A DNA stretch of 64,000 bases from Elusimicrobia bacterium RIFCSPLOWO2_02_FULL_39_32 (GTDB taxonomy: Bacteria > Elusimicrobiota > Elusimicrobia > 2-02-FULL-39-32): assembly GCA_001800135.1 (NCBI GenBank), contig MGUU01000025.1, forward strand, positions 124,001 to 188,000, read 5' to 3'. This document shows positions 18,901 through 26,800 of this stretch, piece by piece (the stretch's first letter is position 1; each line of letters begins with the position of its first letter). The position numbers and the translations under genes are program-made. Under the pieces are notes generated by a model that searched no databases, was not told the origin of the DNA, and saw only the letters and a program-made list of their open reading frames with translations.

Positions 18901-21900
18901 TTCTCTTATAAAACTCAAAAAATTCAATCTAAAACTATGGTGCACAGCGAGCTCAAAAAGAATCTGTTCGTTAAAAGGATCTGCAAGAATACGTTCATAC
19001 AATCCGCGAGTTAAATAGATAAAACCATCTGGATCATGAAAGAATGGAACTAATTTTTCTCCTGACAAAAATCCATATTCTGGTATCTCTACAACTTTAA
19101 ATCCGCGTAAACAGGGTTTAAAATAAATCCTCTTTTCATAATCTTTCTTAAACAGTCCTGCCACAAAATCATTCGCTTCATTTACTAAATCCCTTTTCTC
19201 TAAAAGCTCATTAGTTTTATTCACTAAATCCTGATTCTCTAAGAGCGTGGCATTTTTTGTGAAAGTCTCTAAAAATGGTTGGGTGTCTATCATTTTGTCC
19301 CTAGAAATTGGAACTTGCAATGGTTCATTTTTCCCTGCCATTGTAAATGCGATCGGTAAACCAGCTCCTTTTTCTACGGTAAATAATCCTTTAGATCTAA
19401 GGAGTAGAAATTGGAAGAGATCAGTCATATATTTTTCACTATATGTTTTTCTATTAGATGGAAGATTGAGCCACACATCCACAAAATAAGGAAGAACAAA
19501 TACAACTGCCCAAAGTGCATAAATGATTGCAGGTGAAAAAATAGAATTAAAAGGAAAAAAATTTGTAAGAGCTAAAAGCGCAAGAACAGGCAATACAGGC
19601 AAAAAACCACCTGCATAAAAAAGAGCGAGACGCCATCTTCTAACTTCGTATTCCCATTCATTGTGAGGATGAAAGTACCCCTTCACCCCAATGCCTGCAA
19701 TAATAGTGGTTCGATATTTAATTGGGAAAAAGGGTAGAGCGATGAATCCTGCCATTAAACCTGTGATCATGTGCCCAAGTTCATGGTTAATATTTCCAGG
19801 CAAAAGCCACCATGAACGAGGTTTCTCCCACTCAAATCCTTTATATCCTGCAAGCGAATTGGCAGAATTTCCATACCAACGTTTTATAATAGCCAGACGC
19901 TTTCTAATTTTTCTTACATAGTCCTCTACCTCAGATTGCGGTAGATGCGTTAGAATTAAAAGGGAAGCTTCATAAGTATCCATTGCATCCTTACTTTTTC
20001 CATCTTCCAGCGTTCTTTCAGCCTCAAGCTCAAATTGAGCTAAAATCCTTGCATAGGATTCTATTTCTTCGAAATTATGCTGATCCAAAAACTTAGCGGC
20101 TTCAAATGGTTTTCCTATATAAAGCAAAGATGAAACTATCAAGGATAGGTATAAATCTTCTGGCTTTAATGTCCACGGGGCTGTTTTCAACCGCTCATAA
20201 GCAATATCAAATTCTCTTGATAAGATTTTAAATACATTCGAGCGCCGATCTAAATCTTTATTAGTCAGTCCAGCAGCTAACACCATCAATCGCTGCATGA
20301 TCTCCTGAAAGCTTTTCAATTGAGATTCAAAAGATTTTTGAGATTGTATGAGATTAGAGGCAAACTTCCCGTGATTCCTAAAAGAATCCTGAAGCCATAA
20401 AATAAGATGAGGAAGTTGACCCTCGCCTAAAAGCTTAAGAATATAAAGTTGGGCATCTCTTTGGTCAGAGGAAAGTTTAGAGGGATCATTTTGCTCAGCA
20501 GAACGAATCAAAAGTTCATATATTTCTGAAGGCACATCTAACTTCAACAGCCTCCGATGAATCTCTAGACCAATTTTATAGGGAGCTGGTCTAACATCTT
20601 CCACATCTCCTTCAACTTTTCGCGCCAGAGAATATAGTTCAGGACGGCCCGCATCAGAAAAAACTTTAGTCCAATAGGCTTCAGTCACGATTTCGTTTGG
20701 AATATGTGCCTTGGCTTGCAGTCTTCTTAAATGATCAGTAATAATTTTTTTTGCCTGTTCCTCAGCTGAAGATAAAACTTCACCTCTAAATCCAAAAATT
20801 GAAATTTTTATAGGAAGAGATACGGGGTTAATTGCAAGACTTTTCCTACGAATGTTTCTATAGAACCATAAGACGCCTAACACACCTACGCCTCCTAACA
20901 ATACCGTCCCAAATACCCATTGAGGCACTGAATTCAAAATTGGAACATATTGTTTTAGGAAGAAAACAAGGATAGTTAAACCAGCTAGACCCGCGATCAT
21001 CATTCCATATGCCACCATCCCCTGTGCCGATTGATCTAACCATAACTCCTTTCCTTTACTCTGCCAGTCTCTTGATTCTTCTTTAAGAGCTTTTACAATC
21101 TGGATAAAAATATTCTGCTTTACCTGCTGCGGTGTAGTATGACGAATGGAGCCATCTTTTTTATCAAGCTCGAGATTAAATGTCACATCCCCACTGGTTG
21201 TAGCTGCAATCCCATCCCCAATGTCCTTGGCATAGACCCTCATATCTTTCCTAACTGTTTTAACTAATCCATGAAATTTAAGGTTCTCTTCTTCATCGGG
21301 AATCTCTACTTCAGAATCACTTGCTTCCTCCACACCAATAATATGGGTTGCAACAATAGGGGGCAAAGAGGAAGGGTAGGCTTCAGACGGCAAGAACAGC
21401 TTTTCTCCATCAAACAATTTCTGAAGAGGTGTTTTTTCTTGAGTAAATACGCTTAAATAAGCAGAGCCATTGGCTATATCTACCTTCGCAATCTTGGGAG
21501 TATATGTGATCACCGTTACATTAGATTTGTTAAGCAGCGCTTCAATCCCTTCTGAATGAAATCCTCCAGTTACAAGCACTGCAACATGGGACTTGGAGCT
21601 CAATACTCGATTCTCACTCGACATAGAGGTAATAGAGGAAGTAGGGAAGATGGGGGAGGTAGGGGAAGTGGAGGAAGTTGAAGATTTAGAGGATAAAAGA
21701 TTTAATAGATTATTCGCTATTTTCTCATCACGAATAAAAGATTCTTGATAGAAATCCTCAAATGATCTTAAATCAAGAAGAAAGTTAGGAAGTTGAAATA
21801 TTGGTGAATTTAGAGTTGCGATTCTCTTATACTCTTTCCATTCTTCTCTGGTTAAGGAGCAGCTCACCAGCTTCTCGGTAAGATAGAGAGCTTTCGATTG

Positions 21901-23283
21901 GGCCACAATCTCCTTTTCTTCCTTTGACTTGGTTAGAGACTGATACGCCTTCTCTTCCAAAACCTTTACTTCCTCAAAAAGTTTATCCGCATTGATCTCA
22001 TCAGAGAGTAAAACATATTTCAGATAAGCATCCATTGCTGGAAACTTTTTAAAGTCAACCCCGCTTTGCTCGCAAAGTTTCTGTAGATAAAGATAAAAAT
22101 CAGCGTGCTTTATATTCCCTAGCCGATAAACCATGCTCACATTCAGCAACTCTTGCATTTGAGCTTTGGAAAGAGAGTGGATCAATTTTTCCAAGAGTAC
22201 TGCTCGTTCTTTCTCTACCTCTTTGAAATTAAGGGAAGATTCAATCTCCAAAGCTTTAAGGAACTTCATAATTTGAGAATGATTCCTAGTGACTCGATAG
22301 GCAATAGAAGAAACCGAAGCGACTATTTTTATATATTCTCCCAAGCCTATTTTCTGATTTCGGTATAATTGCACCTTCTGATCAAACGCTTTTAACTTCT
22401 GGCTAAAGCTCTCAGATTTTTGCTCTTCCAGTTTTATCTTAAAAGAATGGAGCTGCTCTTTATATTGGGCTATCTTAGGATAAGATCGTTTATAAGCTTC
22501 TACATTGGCATCATAATGTTTGCGGTCATCCACCCCTACAAAGGATGGAATCTCTTTCTTGCCTGACTCAAGAGTAGTTAAGATGCCTGTCCTCTGCCTG
22601 TCCTCTGCCTGTCCCGATCTGAGTCGAGGAATAGAATTAAGAGGAATGGTTCTGGGACTTGTGAAAGCTGTGTGAATCGCCCCAGAGATATTGTTTTCTT
22701 TTAAAAGATAATCCGCCACTTTCTTAACCGCGTCTTGATTTGGGAATTCGCGAAAACTACTAAGATCAATCAGTCCAAAAGCTCCTTCCAGCGCAACCAA
22801 GTCTGGCTTGCCATGGGCGATGAAGTGCTGAATTGATTTCCCAATGTTCCTTTGAGCATCTTTATTTAAATGAGCATCTTGAATATAAATAACGATCGGG
22901 TCCCCAGTTTTCCAGGAAGAAGGAATCACAACTTTTTTAAGAGTTGCATAACTTAATGGGTTGGATGTGACCCATTGTGGTAAAGGAAACTTAAGACTTG
23001 GAATATGGGCTTTCTGATTTAAAAGAGGCGCAAGTGAAGAGTTCGAACTATCAAGAAGATTTTTAGTAGAAGCGGTTGGGAAAATATTTTGTTCAATGGA
23101 GGGAAGTCGAGCTAAAAGGGTTTCATCTTTTTGTAACTCTTTTGCCGCGATTCTACGATCCTGCCATAAATTGGCCTGTACAAAAGGCGCGCTGATCGTA
23201 GTAAACAAAAAACTAACCGCAAGGGTTTCCGCAGTCAGCTGAAGCCAACTCCTATTTCTTTTTGTAATCCAAAAGCGAATCAT
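9994..23283 (-). CDS. Giant exported multidomain protein 1 with embedded SecA motor
   Basis: An uninterrupted 4429-codon gene. Domains in order: signal sequence (about 15-37, cleavage near VQA); TIKI/ChaN/TraB-like module (about 125-630, with IQDAH at 135-139 and GGFHSEG at 573-579); a degenerate pilin-like hairpin (752-808); a helical region; an M50-like membrane protease region with HELGH at 1167-1171; a long helical region; a full SecA core with KTGEGKS near 2224, DEVDS near 2341, ATNLAGRGTD and GRAGRQGQPG near 2678, and scaffold motif YWTNHL near 2808; a Ser-rich linker near 2920; a 2H-phosphoesterase-like region (H3289); a Flp-pilin-like segment cut site G3450/Q3451; a second 2H-like region (H3803, H3926); a membrane region; and a C-terminal domain weakly like that of giant 2. 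An AGGGG site precedes the ATG. Each domain is seen by motif; the joint function is unknown. Confidence 0.9.
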   Translation of the reverse strand: MIRFWITKRNRSWLQLTAETLAVSFLFTTISAPFVQANLWQDRRIAAKELQKDETLLARLPSIEQNIFPTASTKNLLDSSNSSLAPLLNQKAHIPSLKFPLPQWVTSNPLSYATLKKVVIPSSWKTGDPIVIYIQDAHLNKDAQRNIGKSIQHFIAHGKPDLVALEGAFGLIDLSSFREFPNQDAVKKVADYLLKENNISGAIHTAFTSPRTIPLNSIPRLRSGQAEDRQRTGILTTLESGKKEIPSFVGVDDRKHYDANVEAYKRSYPKIAQYKEQLHSFKIKLEEQKSESFSQKLKAFDQKVQLYRNQKIGLGEYIKIVASVSSIAYRVTRNHSQIMKFLKALEIESSLNFKEVEKERAVLLEKLIHSLSKAQMQELLNVSMVYRLGNIKHADFYLYLQKLCEQSGVDFKKFPAMDAYLKYVLLSDEINADKLFEEVKVLEEKAYQSLTKSKEEKEIVAQSKALYLTEKLVSCSLTREEWKEYKRIATLNSPIFQLPNFLLDLRSFEDFYQESFIRDEKIANNLLNLLSSKSSTSSTSPTSPIFPTSSITSMSSENRVLSSKSHVAVLVTGGFHSEGIEALLNKSNVTVITYTPKIAKVDIANGSAYLSVFTQEKTPLQKLFDGEKLFLPSEAYPSSLPPIVATHIIGVEEASDSEVEIPDEEENLKFHGLVKTVRKDMRVYAKDIGDGIAATTSGDVTFNLELDKKDGSIRHTTPQQVKQNIFIQIVKALKEESRDWQSKGKELWLDQSAQGMVAYGMMIAGLAGLTILVFFLKQYVPILNSVPQWVFGTVLLGGVGVLGVLWFYRNIRRKSLAINPVSLPIKISIFGFRGEVLSSAEEQAKKIITDHLRRLQAKAHIPNEIVTEAYWTKVFSDAGRPELYSLARKVEGDVEDVRPAPYKIGLEIHRRLLKLDVPSEIYELLIRSAEQNDPSKLSSDQRDAQLYILKLLGEGQLPHLILWLQDSFRNHGKFASNLIQSQKSFESQLKSFQEIMQRLMVLAAGLTNKDLDRRSNVFKILSREFDIAYERLKTAPWTLKPEDLYLSLIVSSLLYIGKPFEAAKFLDQHNFEEIESYARILAQFELEAERTLEDGKSKDAMDTYEASLLILTHLPQSEVEDYVRKIRKRLAIIKRWYGNSANSLAGYKGFEWEKPRSWWLLPGNINHELGHMITGLMAGFIALPFFPIKYRTTIIAGIGVKGYFHPHNEWEYEVRRWRLALFYAGGFLPVLPVLALLALTNFFPFNSIFSPAIIYALWAVVFVLPYFVDVWLNLPSNRKTYSEKYMTDLFQFLLLRSKGLFTVEKGAGLPIAFTMAGKNEPLQVPISRDKMIDTQPFLETFTKNATLLENQDLVNKTNELLEKRDLVNEANDFVAGLFKKDYEKRIYFKPCLRGFKVVEIPEYGFLSGEKLVPFFHDPDGFIYLTRGLYERILADPFNEQILFELAVHHSFRLNFLSFIREGGSAERFIQAILEGFDFYAKTIFILNYLPVVSQGRLKGEQEKGFGPFHIKGDETEAAYYLALFLERYARFRKLGYRPQGSDRMIGGPEDTYMIGVGEWVDFRDRFPNKSFLTFPGKLSEFLENLEDRKEIKVGAETIKRDEIDPEFRANLAGENLLYIASLVYDYSPGAQLDMSKIFGALDSYKEDRFVTGLLATFVRRYGRNQMHFMRDLFEKFKAEELIQIIVQLNRLGRKVNLEDKGEHYGFNETDQLMNILYRIVLKYSLDSKIILGSLEKLNTIFDLLNRNVRPLGKVGEVVSILNKFLDKSGTQGELCLTVFQEILSSTDPKNLTVLLRIIFEDTSAITNLDRIKSLLEKIKERDVDFTDIERANQLPLSLVELILTHSSFPNKDLRTVSYHGVIGYKLKENVPEDMEALYSRGYRWMDALFFKGIENFLEMEKEIEQRISQDPHFVPTIRTIHPHQDWYRNELSIDWEKKEPHLNLMIFASKFLKTDSGQAVPFRVIESLWIYTANALNPLFPKEYDEQKKVQDSFNDLKDRLCRIGIRMLKKENEEIDPILFVRDLNILVQRMSMAEVESLLESLEIALEGTDQELINPFIESLTYFAETMSYEEGRDEIIRALENLRTDGIAEALESALQRRLDYEAEKFPEIPLEKTISRIDGLDKSQKAELQEKLQVVLAFEQELVTKTQRELKARALEIRSLVENQALSFDEVKLEYLAILREISKRLYGMRAYNVQLASTLLFFENSEMNPRGLAEQVKTGEGKSLIIALTAGMSSLSGKPVDIFTVNSYLAKRDAIKFKRLYDFLGLTVDHIKDQDHSSRKSLKESNSDTFSADIVYGTNSNFEFLYLYEQVDQSPIRAKKSNGVTVKREFATAIVDEVDSLFLDEAVNPHLISGFGRAMPTWHYQPIYQFFKGLTQGTDFHGTELTSIGEDKYRDFIDQLVKNQGRGKAQFSQVQLKRYARSALQAERIQRDVDYVVEKVKKIKMTYFGPQEVEEEDIIIMDKATGRKREGSVWNHGLHQFVQIKEGISPREEFKPGASITHPFYFKFYKKIFAITGTIGSDTDEKELLEVYGLKSLRLPNHKPSLRIDMEDYVARTLQEKWDKVVEQVELYHKQGRPVLVGVMTIRESEELHKKLRESGIEAQLLNGSQNQPEETIIQRAGYKGVVTVATNLAGRGTDILLGPGVVELGGLHVIGTQRFDARRVDDQLRGRAGRQGQPGSSQFIISLQDEGFRRYLGPLAVVLGTLTHRPQETRREMAIETQKAAEIIHYQWRVSRNRIYSVQDNHMNRFFKMVGDYFNVRRIYEIFPELVAEYQKEAIAQMDSTQSLFLIVREKVFDYWTNHLQLLEDLTEDFEDETGPSFEEGFSNYKRLAEESFQDVLEKLKKDVYSIYGGMAGLSETEVAERIDRFKNGSGEGDTQSDPQAQLAVADQANSQALNADGSAVSDQDNSGRGKSDGSSSSESVEITFNDLVERCRQASFPFDPAQLISILLDTKKLKSHKERIQIYFWFMRFPDISLVMEAVKDLAHLIAQDSSLDTPEFRSNLSDILRLHSMEIVSDINRIIPLASNPGGIIFLIKAPLMAILKKLLPQERMPRISNIYDLWIVFVLENWLLQNFVKPFMPTILHALGLDFVSVNAGLWGLFLGIHILDYLGWKFVNVIEYAFFKTQNSPRAPPPSNMHAAGIISILSFAFGLDPFSLQSLAIHFLTNFAGHYIGMFRTERKFVEKLKRELYDPYFEDAKNFPYDEASLSTPQPENWGTSVRDRCVDKDGNPTLHYSLALIVRPEHGSPLLQNLVSIQEGFSGLPFAKKFYATPSPGIHFTALLLEGPRKEMVPKDTIEEKMNDFEKNLLADLSAFDLWVEGLTMDKTSGRIMAQVFPIPKKDGSDSPFYLLRRMNPNARPRITITLFTPFQPLTENEKEELARWLQQNRNRIFGRMHVNELELLHTSDAYGQGETIKSYGLDGVARQRGIDNLFRNEDGQAMTEYGLIAAIVAVLAVVLYRLQQNIPILNSLPSWAWAVAGIGAGIVGFGLLYRLHSSNKLKQALFQIISEKIGGINEDLDRLNESLDRSEARLTESDNISLADQIEPADGIPITTSLEESVEIHEKFILDSTNIDEIAQKIVDLYEDQNVRELVVLSSDQRLDMPLGKQYRFAASCVFGSNLAKPMDESGGFISLPVAVTKDSVKELILMSLGPLPEVTQFKLFVDTYSPETKVAKVVPIFLSNNKENVNIPSSDLGQPVDSYKSFYDTIRQSVKGVTHISEENLQRSRTFLTLEGDLKSFDERSANGVFGITEVYFLPESKTRERMAAFQDELKQRFGNKLYFVDADKLHFTTQGLEQQWDNRELQTKKELAMHNRKEDIDPEAEPFATVRRRAHQIETPVTQMQVGRVNWNPEIGIFWELRPRLKAGASDPILERYKSWEMNQGSEIDSPVAGDPILDRRKSWDLPQPRPPHITAAYFTQAFSEDELRDLRKIIAKYQQDDYFGDIVVDKAEVIAYEDLSFNAGVRVLEVVPFVKNYGDSLPNSSIYWFVRAVFGWSHEQAKWIGISGLLPEIFVLIKLVTILDAISMGIFLIGFTALHIVLETIVELNQNRSPPTVSQFWKQFVKTFRKNFSKQFLVFTPYLFIPIMNYFHADPIFIVASAFAAAAIHVAYDWKTLFGKNVKHPSSPKESETLADKTQAEQAAKVIASAIADRYEGKEINRSKLLKGLKKILNEDLRRGIENISNPFVQNNLVLQTIHGLNEDEFKAALAKEFMARFKERLSEDQAYNLAAQVVLNGFSTKPLEEALRESEINSHTLQISVVDPANPVKYLSKALKKYKIAAKKLLEGEKLSVLFILKEPLSLDKEAEIRKKAGKQISISFLNVEEAFGPHGLNMAVLDKKLFHWENIEYFDHFSLILPIKLAGDLSKLKGLGILGKAVIHFIDELFNSLPVMRVGDENFEKTLHAIALIAEQA
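21626..21680 (+). repeat. Purine-rich G-tract within giant gene 1
   Basis: The plus strand is almost pure purine with runs GGG, GGGGG and GGGG plus several GG pairs. It encodes, on the minus strand, a Ser/Thr/Pro-rich low-complexity linker (near residues 531-556) inside the TIKI-like module. It could form a G-quadruplex on the non-coding strand. Confidence 0.55.
22585..22615 (+). repeat. Tandem 11-bp repeat inserted in giant gene 1
   Basis: GCCTGTCCTCT occurs at 22585-22595 and 22596-22606, with a partial third copy to 22615. It encodes an arginine/glutamine-rich insert (RSGQAEDRQRTG) at about residues 222-233 that has no counterpart at the matching place in giant 2. It resembles a small dispersed repeat that has landed in frame. 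Confidence 0.7.
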
Positions 23284-23443
23284 TCCAGATAACCCCTAGT
23301 TTTCATCTTCTTCATGCCGAAAATGCAATATCCAGATTTAAATAACATATGCAAAAAGTATAGCCGTTTCCCCTCAACAAGTCTTCAACTTTTTGTAACA
23401 TTTTTGTAACATTTTTTTTGAATTTTTTGGGTGTGAGTTCCAT

Positions 23444-23750
23444 GCGTTAGCGCCTGTTTATGGTAACCTTCTCATTGTTGCGCCTGTTCGTGACCCTAAA
23501 CGCCTTAAATCTTTTGAGGCTGCTCTAGCCGAAGGGAATACAAGATATACCCGAGCGTTAAAAAACTTAGCGCGCTAAATAAATCCTAAATGAAAATATT
23601 GTTTTTAGAGCTAGAGGAGCTCATGGAAATCCATTCTTACTTGAAGCTTCTCAAGAAGAGTATGAAGCCTTGGTTCTACAAACCGCAACTGGAAAAGCAG
23701 ATAAAGAAGCAATAGCAAAATTCCTCCGCAAACACACTGTAAAAGTGTAA
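23444..23750 (+). pseudogene. Decayed gene remnant between the giant genes
   Basis: The 587-base gap 23284-23870 contains two protein-like fragments on the plus strand in different frames. The first (23444-23578, about 44 residues, YGNLLIVAPVRDPKRLKSF) ends in a stop. The second (23583-23750, about 55 residues, GNPFLLEASQEEYEALV) has no start codon. Their composition and length suggest a frameshifted old gene. I do not recognise the family. The remainder of the gap is AT-rich, with a tandem TTTTTGTAACA pair near 23391-23411 and a hairpin at its end. Confidence 0.35.
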
Positions 23751-23830
23751 TCTCCCAAAAAGATCAGACAATGATGTTTATAGGGGAATTAAAAGAGTGG
23801 CAGAATTGATTAAATTACGCATATAATAAT

Positions 23831-23863
23831 ATCTAAAGGTAAGGATATTACTTACCTTTAGAT
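23831..23863. terminator. 13-bp hairpin after giant gene 2
   Basis: ATCTAAAGGTAAG (23831-23843) pairs perfectly with 23851-23863 across a 7-base loop, 7 bases past the giant gene 2 stop. On the minus strand it is followed by an AU-rich stretch rather than a clean T-run; on the plus strand by TTAAATTTTT. It is a likely bidirectional terminator or 3'-end stabiliser. Confidence 0.65.
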
Positions 23864-23870
23864 TAAATTT

Positions 23871-26800
23871 TTATGCTTGGAATTTGATGAGGTTAATGCG
23901 TTTAAGATCTTCGCTCACGCCTTTTTCAATCTTCTGAACCAGACCGCCCGCTAAGAACACCAAGAGTTTAACTACTCCCTCTTCTAAACCGTTTAAGTCC
24001 CAGTGATCTTTATTCAAAGCAAAAATAGTCATTTTCTGAATTGTTTTAGGCAGGCTATTTTTCAAAGCAAGCGCATTGATCCTTCCTTTTAGTTTCCCTT
24101 TTTTATTTATTAAGCCATTTTCTTCTGTGACAGATTTAATAATAATTTCATTGAGTTTTAATGCGTTCTTTAATATCTCAACTTCCTCTGTTTTAAGCTC
24201 GGCATTATGACCAAGTTTTTCTAATGTGGCTTCAATCTCAGAATCTCGGACATCCAATCCCAAAACAGTAATCACAACTGGTTTGTCTTTTCCAAACTTT
24301 TCTGGGTCAGATTTCCTTTGTTCAGTAATAGCTCTTAATTTATCAAAAGCAGAACTCTCTTGAGCGCTGAATTTATCGCCTGTAACCATATTAGCAGAAA
24401 CTTCCAGAACATTTGCTCTGCCCCATTCTAATTCTAATGGTTTATCAGCAAACTCTAATCTGGAAAGTTCTCCCATACGCTGGTTATAAGATTCAAAAGC
24501 ATTTCTTAAAGACTCCTCTACTTCCGCTTTCCTTTCCATATCTTCTAAATAATATTCACCAAAAATAATTGAAATGGCAAGCTCAATATCAGCTAATTGC
24601 ATCTGACTAATCTGAGCGTTTTGATTTAAACCTAACTGGGTTTGAACCTTCATTTGAGCCACTAAAGATATTTCTCCCCATTGCTTGCTTAAGGTATGGC
24701 CTGCATGATATTCAGCTAGCATGCGGAATATTTCATTCACTCTATTTTGTTCATTAAACACTTCTCTTTGGCCAGTCAGCAATTTTCCGGATATTTTACT
24801 CTCTAATTCTGCAACTCTTTTTTCTTGCTTATTTCTAGCGGATTTTACAACAGAGCTCCTAAAAAATTCTTGCAGAGCGTCTCGAATAGCGCTAGATTCT
24901 TTTCTATGCTGAAGCGCTCTCTGGCGCAATGATTCTAGACTGATTTCAAACTCTTCTACTGGAATGGGTTTGGCGCGACCACCCAACAACAATTCACCCA
25001 AAATCTTTATTCGCTCCAATTTTCCCTTTGGAGTCAGATTTGGTTGAGCTGTGGGGACAGGGGCAGTTTTAAAAACAGGAACAGCGCCCAGAGCTTGCTT
25101 AGGAAGCTCAACAAAACGATAGTAAAGTCCAATGCCAACAGAGAGTAAAGTTGTCAAAGGCTCAGTAACATTCGCATGTAATATCTGATTGAGCGGCCAT
25201 AAGGTTTGTTGAATCAACTGGCCAATGGATTGTTGGTACATAAACCAAACAAATAAAATAATTGAGATCATAACTGCGGAAAGAAGAATTTTTCCAAGAG
25301 AAAGAGTGCGTTGCGCCTTTATACCATCAGCTAATTGATCTCTGCTAATTTTTCCAGATACTAACTGCGCAATAAAACCAACTAAACCCACAAGGCTCAA
25401 ATATCCCATCATCTGTTTAAACATTTCAAAATTCATAAACAGTGTTGCGGACATATTTGCAGTTGCAATGTTTGGCAGGGAAAGTCCGGATCCTACTAGA
25501 GAAACCATTGGAGACAGCATAGGGGCTAACGGGGATAAACTCTCAATGTTTGACATAGGAATATTTATTCCTATGGGATTCAACAAATTCATAACCACAA
25601 CTAAAACCACAGCAAACAGCGCGACAATAACCCCATACTCAACACTGGACTGTCCCCTTTGATCCAACATCGTCTCTAAAGTCTTTATAACCCCATCCAA
25701 AGAATCTGTACGCCTACTTAACAGTTTAAACACAATTTCACTCACTAAATCCAGAAAGTTGCTGGGATGTGATTCTAATAATTCGATTAAGAGTCCATAG
25801 ATACGATTGACATAATCCTCATATCTTTCAAACGGCTCATTTTCTCTGACAAATTTCATTTGATCCCTAAACCAACTAAATTTAAGCGCAATTTTTTCTT
25901 CAAATAAAAATGCACGATGTAACAGCTCACTTCTATTTACAAATTCTCCAAAACTATTAAACCCAAGGGTGTTTATTCTTACAACTAATTCCTCAGCATC
26001 CATAAACGGATTTATTTCTTCCAAACGCCGCAGTGAATCACGAAATTCTAAATAATCTTCTGTTCTTGCGTCCCGATCACGCATCATTTGGCGGTTCCTT
26101 TCTATGACTAACCTCTCTACTTCTTCTAATTTACTAAAATCTCTTTGAGCTGACTCTGGTCTAATGGCTTTAAATTTTGAGTGGGCCGGCGTCCTTGGTT
26201 CTAATGGCTTTAAATCTTGAGTCATCGCACGCGCCATGCCTCCCTCGGCGCCTGTTTCCAAATAGGGTTGGGGCGCTTCTTCGCGGGGTTTGAGCGATTC
26301 AGCAATAAAAACTCTATTGAGCAAAGAATCTTCAGCCGCATTTAGTTCGCTCTTAATCCGATCAAAATATTCTGGATTTAATCTTAATCTCGCAGCCATT
26401 AATTTAAGATATGCGGGTATAAAAATAGCAACTAAACCAGCCACACGTTCCAATGAACTACTAAATTTTTCTATCATCTCTGGCGTTACGCTCCTTAAGT
26501 CAAATGGTTTTTCTCCCGTCGGCCATACCCGATCAGCAGCGCTGACCGCTCTTGTCAAATTGTAAACGCCGCCACCGTCCATCATATGGTAGATAACATA
26601 AAGCAACTTTTTTTCAGAGTCTGTTAAATTTTGGAATTCAGGTGAGACATCAATAGAGATCGTCTCCAGATATTGCGCAAAATTTCTTATGCGCGTTAAT
26701 GCATTATTAAAGTGAATCTTATGTCTTATTCGAGAACCCACGCCCGCGAGCTTTGGAGCTGATTCTCTCATGCCATCCATATCATTTTTAAGTCCAGCAA

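Noticed and set aside
9994-23283. Giant gene 1 as a misassembly joining several genes
   Set aside because: The frame is open for over 13 kb, and no start-and-ribosome-site pattern is seen at domain joints. The neighbouring giant 2 has the same plan. Long-read confirmation would still be useful.
23591-23716. A 41-codon ATG-started frame in the intergenic region
   Set aside because: It runs through the more protein-like fragment in a different frame, and its own translation is lysine-rich and featureless.
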